49,897 nt of DNA from Actinomycetota bacterium (GTDB lineage Bacteria; Actinomycetota; Acidimicrobiia; Acidimicrobiales; Ilumatobacteraceae), in assembly GCA_016871395.1 (NCBI GenBank), contig VFYV01000014.1, positions 1 to 49,897 of the forward strand, read 5' to 3'. The position numbers and the translations under genes are program-made. The notes below the pieces were generated by a model that searched no databases, was not told the DNA's origin, and saw nothing but the letters and a program-made list of their open reading frames with translations. Positions 46,668 to 49,897 of the stretch are shown here, piece after piece (position 1 is the stretch's first letter; every line of letters begins with the position of its first letter).

Positions 46668-47147
46668 CTACTCGTCGTCGTCAGAGTCGTCGTCGAATTC
46701 GATGTCGGAGCCGTCGTCGAATTCGATGTCCCCGGCGTCGATCTCATCCAAGAGTCGGTCCACGATCTCCTCGGCCTCGGTGGGCACGATGAGCGTCGTT
46801 TCCATCCAGCGATGCGTGACCCGGTTGGCGATGAGCGTCTCGGTGATCTCACGCCGTTCCTCGATGTTGAATTCGTCGAGTTCGTATTCGGTGACTTCGT
46901 CGCCCTCACCGACACCACCGACCACCGCGGTGACGCCGATGCCCAGTTCTTTTTCCAATCGATCGAAAAGGGTGTCCATGAGATCCTCGAACTCGGCCGA
47001 CACCACCAACTCGGACTCCACCCACGCGTGGGCGATGTCGGCGTTGGCCAATCGGGCGGTGAGCTCGGCCTGCTGATCGGCGGTCCACGACGAGAGGTCG
47101 TAATAGACATTCTCGAGATCGGGGTCGAGCGGATTCCAATCGGTCAC
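46668..47147 (-). CDS. acidic protein with an internal duplication, unknown function
   Basis: The 159-residue protein contains two related segments of about 48 residues: 18-66 (AHAWVESELVVSAEFEDLMD in the middle) and 90-137 (THRWMETTLIVPTEAEEIVD). They share H-x-W-x-E-x-x-L-x-V-x-x-x-x-E-x-x-x-D. Each copy looks like a small beta-alpha unit similar to DUF2007-type putative signal-transducing domains (weak, from memory). A strongly acidic tail follows, with a local repeat DIEFDDGSDIEFDDDSDDDE. GTG 47147 has TAGCGT seven bases upstream, so it heads the operon with the J-domain and hydrolase genes. It may be a client or partner of the J protein (speculative). Confidence 0.75.
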   Translation of the reverse strand: MTDWNPLDPDLENVYYDLSSWTADQQAELTARLANADIAHAWVESELVVSAEFEDLMDTLFDRLEKELGIGVTAVVGGVGEGDEVTEYELDEFNIEERREITETLIANRVTHRWMETTLIVPTEAEEIVDRLLDEIDAGDIEFDDGSDIEFDDDSDDDE

Positions 47148-47154
47148 GTCCGTG

Positions 47155-47160
47155 ACGCTA
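47155..47160 (-). promoter_or_regulatory. -10 box of the leaderless acidic protein operon
   Basis: TAGCGT on the minus strand ends seven bases before GTG 47147. Confidence 0.6.
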
Positions 47161-47168
47161 CCCCTGAT

Positions 47169-48938
47169 TCAGCGCAGAAATCGGCTCAAGAACGCTTCGG
47201 TGTCGTCGAACTCACGTTGCTTGTTGGCCGGCTCACGAAAGCCGTGACCCTCGCCCTCGAACTCGATCAGTTCACAGTGTTGTCCACCATCGTCGGTGAT
47301 CGCCCGCACGAGCGAGCGACTCTGTTCGATGGACACCACCGGATCGGCGGTTCCGTGCAGGATCAGCACGGGAGTGTCGCGTAGTTCCGCGGCGCGATGG
47401 ATCGGCGAGCGTCGCGCGCTACGTTCGATGGTCTCCGCGGGCGTGCCCATGAGGGTGCGGTTGTAGTGCGCCTCGAAGCGGTGCGTGGTGACATCGAGAG
47501 CCGCGATGTCACACACCGGATACGACACCACCGCCGCAGCAGCCACCCGCGGTCGAGCCACCATCGCATTCAACGCGGTGAGCCCACCGGCCGAACCACC
47601 GATTATTGCCACGGTGTTCGCGTCACGACCCAACGCTCGCAAGGCGTCGACCACGTCGTCACTGTCGAGTTCGCCCCAGCGACCACGCAGACTCTGCGTG
47701 AACGCGCGCCCGTGGCCCGTGGAGCCACGATGGTCGGGCACCAACACGTCGTATCCACGATCCACCCAGTAGTTGATCTTGGGGTGAAAGGTCACCGTCG
47801 ACTGATCGGTGGGCCCACCGTGTATCCAACAGATGGTGCGGCCGTTGGGTTGCGGCGCACGGAACAGACGCGCGGGAATCGACTCTTTATCGCGTGCCGT
47901 GAACGTGAACGATTCGGGTTCCACCAGACTGGGGTGGCCGTTCCATTCGTGCGACGGGCCGACCACCAACGTGCGACGGGCCCAGTCGTCGGTGCGAGTG
48001 TCGTAGGCCACGATCTGGGTGGGGGTCTTGCCGCCGGTGCGGAGGGCCACCAACGTGTCGCCCACCCACGACAACTGACCGTGCACCGCCTTGGCGTGCT
48101 CGAGCACCTCGCCGGTGTCGAGGTTCAGGGAGCACAGGCGACCGAAGCCGTCCTCGTTGCGCACGAAGGCCACCCGACGACCGTCGCCGTGGAAGCACCA
48201 CGTGCGTTGGCGTTCGCCCCACGACGGCGGACCGTGTTCGTGTCGCTCGTCGGCACGAACCGTGCCGAGCTCGCCCAAAACGTTGACGTTCAACCAACCG
48301 GTGGAGTCGTCGAGCCAACCCAAGCGCTCACCGGTGACGTCGGTGCGCGGTTGTTGTATCTGCAGTTCGGCGGCCGCAGTGATGACTCCGGTGGTGGTGA
48401 CCAGACACGACTCGTCCCACGGCATGTGTGGCGGGTTCCAACCCACCCACACGGGTCGACCGTTCCACCACACCGGGTCCATCACGAAGGCGTGGTCGCC
48501 GTGGTCGACCCGGGTGACTGATCCGTCGAGTTCGATCACGTGTATCTCGGCCTGGTCGATCACCACCGCCACCGCGTCGGTGCCGGGTGAAACGACCGGC
48601 GACGACACGATGCGCCCCGTCTCGGGGCGTAGCAACAGGCGCGGTTCGCCACCATCGACGGGAATGGCCCACAACTCGCCGGTGGCGGCCACGCACAGCA
48701 CGGCCGATCCGTCGTGCCACCATTCCAGACTGCCACCGCCCAAGCCTCGGCCTCCGCGGATGGGCCACGGCGACAGCCGGCGCTCGGGGCCACCGCTCGC
48801 GGGAACCAACACCAGGTGCGTCTCCCCCACGTCGGAGGTGCAGAACGCCACCAACGAGCCGTCGGGGCTGAGGCGGGGTTCGCTGAGATCGCGTCCGGCG
48901 AGACATTGGGCCACGGTGAGAGGGCGCCGTTCGACCAC
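47169..48938 (-). CDS. S9-family prolyl oligopeptidase-like peptidase
   Basis: The 589-residue cytoplasmic serine peptidase has an N-terminal beta-propeller (about 15-340, with repeated [10 protein letters not shown]- and DGRRVAFVR-type blades) and a C-terminal alpha/beta hydrolase domain. The catalytic triad is Ser449 in [12 protein letters not shown], Asp532 in HGTADPVVS and His565 in GEGHGF; the [12 protein letters not shown] oxyanion strand is typical of acylaminoacyl peptidases. It likely trims oligopeptides. No signal peptide is present. GTG 48938 is supported by TAGCCT six bases upstream. Confidence 0.92.
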   Translation of the reverse strand: MVERRPLTVAQCLAGRDLSEPRLSPDGSLVAFCTSDVGETHLVLVPASGGPERRLSPWPIRGGRGLGGGSLEWWHDGSAVLCVAATGELWAIPVDGGEPRLLLRPETGRIVSSPVVSPGTDAVAVVIDQAEIHVIELDGSVTRVDHGDHAFVMDPVWWNGRPVWVGWNPPHMPWDESCLVTTTGVITAAAELQIQQPRTDVTGERLGWLDDSTGWLNVNVLGELGTVRADERHEHGPPSWGERQRTWCFHGDGRRVAFVRNEDGFGRLCSLNLDTGEVLEHAKAVHGQLSWVGDTLVALRTGGKTPTQIVAYDTRTDDWARRTLVVGPSHEWNGHPSLVEPESFTFTARDKESIPARLFRAPQPNGRTICWIHGGPTDQSTVTFHPKINYWVDRGYDVLVPDHRGSTGHGRAFTQSLRGRWGELDSDDVVDALRALGRDANTVAIIGGSAGGLTALNAMVARPRVAAAAVVSYPVCDIAALDVTTHRFEAHYNRTLMGTPAETIERSARRSPIHRAAELRDTPVLILHGTADPVVSIEQSRSLVRAITDDGGQHCELIEFEGEGHGFREPANKQREFDDTEAFLSRFLR

Positions 48939-48944
48939 GGAGCA

Positions 48945-48950
48945 AGGCTA
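48945..48950 (-). promoter_or_regulatory. -10 box of the leaderless S9 peptidase gene
   Basis: TAGCCT on the minus strand ends six bases before GTG 48938. Confidence 0.6.
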
Positions 48951-48982
48951 GGCGGAGCGAGGGGCGACCACCGGCGCGGGAC

Positions 48983-48988
48983 TACGGT
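48983..48988 (+). promoter_or_regulatory. -10 box of leaderless glpX
   Basis: TACGGT ends seven bases before ATG 48996. Confidence 0.6.
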
Positions 48989-48995
48989 TGCATCC

Positions 48996-49897
48996 ATGCC
49001 CGAGAAGCCCTCACGCAACCTCGCCCTCGAACTCGTGCGCGTCACCGAATCGGCGGCGCTGGCCGCCTCGCGCTGGGTGGGTCGTGGTGACAAGAACGGG
49101 GTGGACCGAGCCGCCGTGGACGCCATGCGCACCGTGTTGGCCAGCGTGCCCATGAACGGCATGATCGTCATCGGAGAGGGCGAGAAGGACGAAGCACCCA
49201 TGTTGTTCAACGGCGAGTTGGTGGGCGACGGTTCCAAGCCCGACACCGACGTGGCCGTGGATCCCATCGACGGCACCACGCTGACCGCCATGGGTCGCGG
49301 CAACGCCCTGTCGGTGATCGCGGTCAGCGAGAAGGGCACCATGTTCGATCCGGGTCCGTGCATGTACATGGAGAAGATCGCCGTCGGTCCCGACGTGAAG
49401 GGGTCCATCGACATCAACGCGTCGTACGTCGACAACCTGAAGTGGATCGCCAAGGCCAAAGGCGAGAGCGTGCGCGACCTGACCGTGATGATCCTCGATC
49501 GCGATCGGCACAAGGATCTCATCGAGGAGGTGCGGGCCAGCGGTGCGCGCATCAAGCTGATCAGTGACGGTGACATCTTCGGTGCGCTGGCCACCGCGTG
49601 GCCCGACGCCGGCGTGGACGTGTTGTTCGGCATCGGCGGAACGCCCGAAGGTGTCACCTCGGCCGCAGCGTTGAAGTGCATGGGTGGCGAGATTCAGGGC
49701 AAGTTGTGGCCCCGCAACGACACCGAGCGCAAGGCCGCTCTTGACGCCGGCTACGACCTGGATGCGGTGTTGACCACCGATGACCTGGTGCGCGGCGACA
49801 ACTGCTTCTTCGCCGCCACGGGCGTGACCGATGGTGAGTTGTTGAAGGGTGTGCGGTTCCACGCGGGTGGTGCGATCACACAGAGCCTGGTGATGCG
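48996..49897 (+). CDS. glpX: class II fructose-1,6-bisphosphatase, 3' end cut off by the window
   Basis: The 300 codons visible begin [20 protein letters not shown] and carry the GlpX signatures GRGDKN near residue 30, the metal-binding [29 protein letters not shown], and the C-terminal [20 protein letters not shown]. The enzyme makes fructose-6-phosphate in gluconeogenesis and is the standard FBPase of actinobacteria. Full-length family members run 320-340 residues, so a short tail is missing. It is divergent from the S9 peptidase gene. Confidence 0.95.
   Translation, partial: MPEKPSRNLALELVRVTESAALAASRWVGRGDKNGVDRAAVDAMRTVLASVPMNGMIVIGEGEKDEAPMLFNGELVGDGSKPDTDVAVDPIDGTTLTAMGRGNALSVIAVSEKGTMFDPGPCMYMEKIAVGPDVKGSIDINASYVDNLKWIAKAKGESVRDLTVMILDRDRHKDLIEEVRASGARIKLISDGDIFGALATAWPDAGVDVLFGIGGTPEGVTSAAALKCMGGEIQGKLWPRNDTERKAALDAGYDLDAVLTTDDLVRGDNCFFAATGVTDGELLKGVRFHAGGAITQSLVM

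Noticed and set aside
45600-47384. 594-codon plus-strand frame
   Set aside because: It runs antisense through four clear minus-strand genes and has no recognisable domain.

Overview
The window looks like an ordinary chromosomal stretch of a GC-rich actinobacterium. It is gene-dense and has no phage, insertion sequence, CRISPR array, rRNA or tRNA that I could see. The evidence for Actinomycetota is an F420-type luciferase-like oxidoreductase, a SufC-SufS-SufU iron-sulfur operon, the long type-2 LeuA, class II fructose bisphosphatase (GlpX), a PASTA-domain kinase, the Mycobacterium-like block iscS - mnmA - MetE-like - ligA, a MurA with Asp in place of the fosfomycin-target Cys, and many leaderless genes. 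Class Acidimicrobiia (Ilumatobacter-like) is my best guess, but that is inference. Layout: 1-8.3 kb carries a truncated YbaK-type deacylase, a pterin dehydratase, HtpX, a cyclase/LLM-oxidoreductase pair, a two-subunit acyl-CoA dehydrogenase operon with a DUF2889 gene, and a LytR-CpsA-Psr cell-wall ligase. 8.4-12.8 kb carries two metallo-beta-lactamase-fold hydrolases flanking sufC-sufS-sufU; a desaturase gene remnant and a strong inverted-repeat operator lie just before sufC. 12.8-15.7 kb has GDP-fucose synthase, a serine hydrolase and thioredoxin. 15.9-20.8 kb is biosynthetic: a leucine attenuator with leader peptide, leuA, a ferredoxin, pyrF and convergent serA. 20.9-24.3 kb has a membrane protein, a GNAT acyltransferase and an N-acylamino-acid racemase in one operon, then an SCP2 protein. 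24.3-29.3 kb has an MFS exporter with an SDR dehydrogenase, and a PASTA protein with a degenerate kinase domain facing a small membrane-anchored protein. 29.3-35.7 kb holds ligA, a MetE-like protein, mnmA and iscS. 35.8-40.3 kb holds a methyltransferase, galT, an SRPBCC protein, azlCD and a GT4 glycosyltransferase. 40.2-43.8 kb holds enoyl-CoA hydratase, meaB, an Nfu scaffold, a 55-residue membrane protein and murA. 43.8-49.9 kb holds an MFS carrier with a START-like N-terminal extension, an alpha/beta hydrolase - J-domain - acidic repeat protein operon, an S9 peptidase, and glpX truncated by the window end. Functionally, iron-sulfur and sulfur chemistry recurs (SufC/S/U, Nfu, IscS, MnmA, ferredoxin), as does acyl-CoA metabolism (two acyl-CoA dehydrogenases, enoyl-CoA hydratase, MeaB, SCP2, SDR). 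The most consistent sequence signal is regulatory: at 16 starts a TAnnnT -10 box ends exactly 6 or 7 bases before the ATG/GTG, so the transcript should begin at or beside the start codon. Genes inside operons or with longer leaders instead show Shine-Dalgarno sequences. Items most worth a second look are the leaderless leucine leader peptide, the suf operator, the PASTA pseudokinase and the duplicated acidic protein beside a J-domain protein. I did not find a convincing new multi-gene defence or mobile system.
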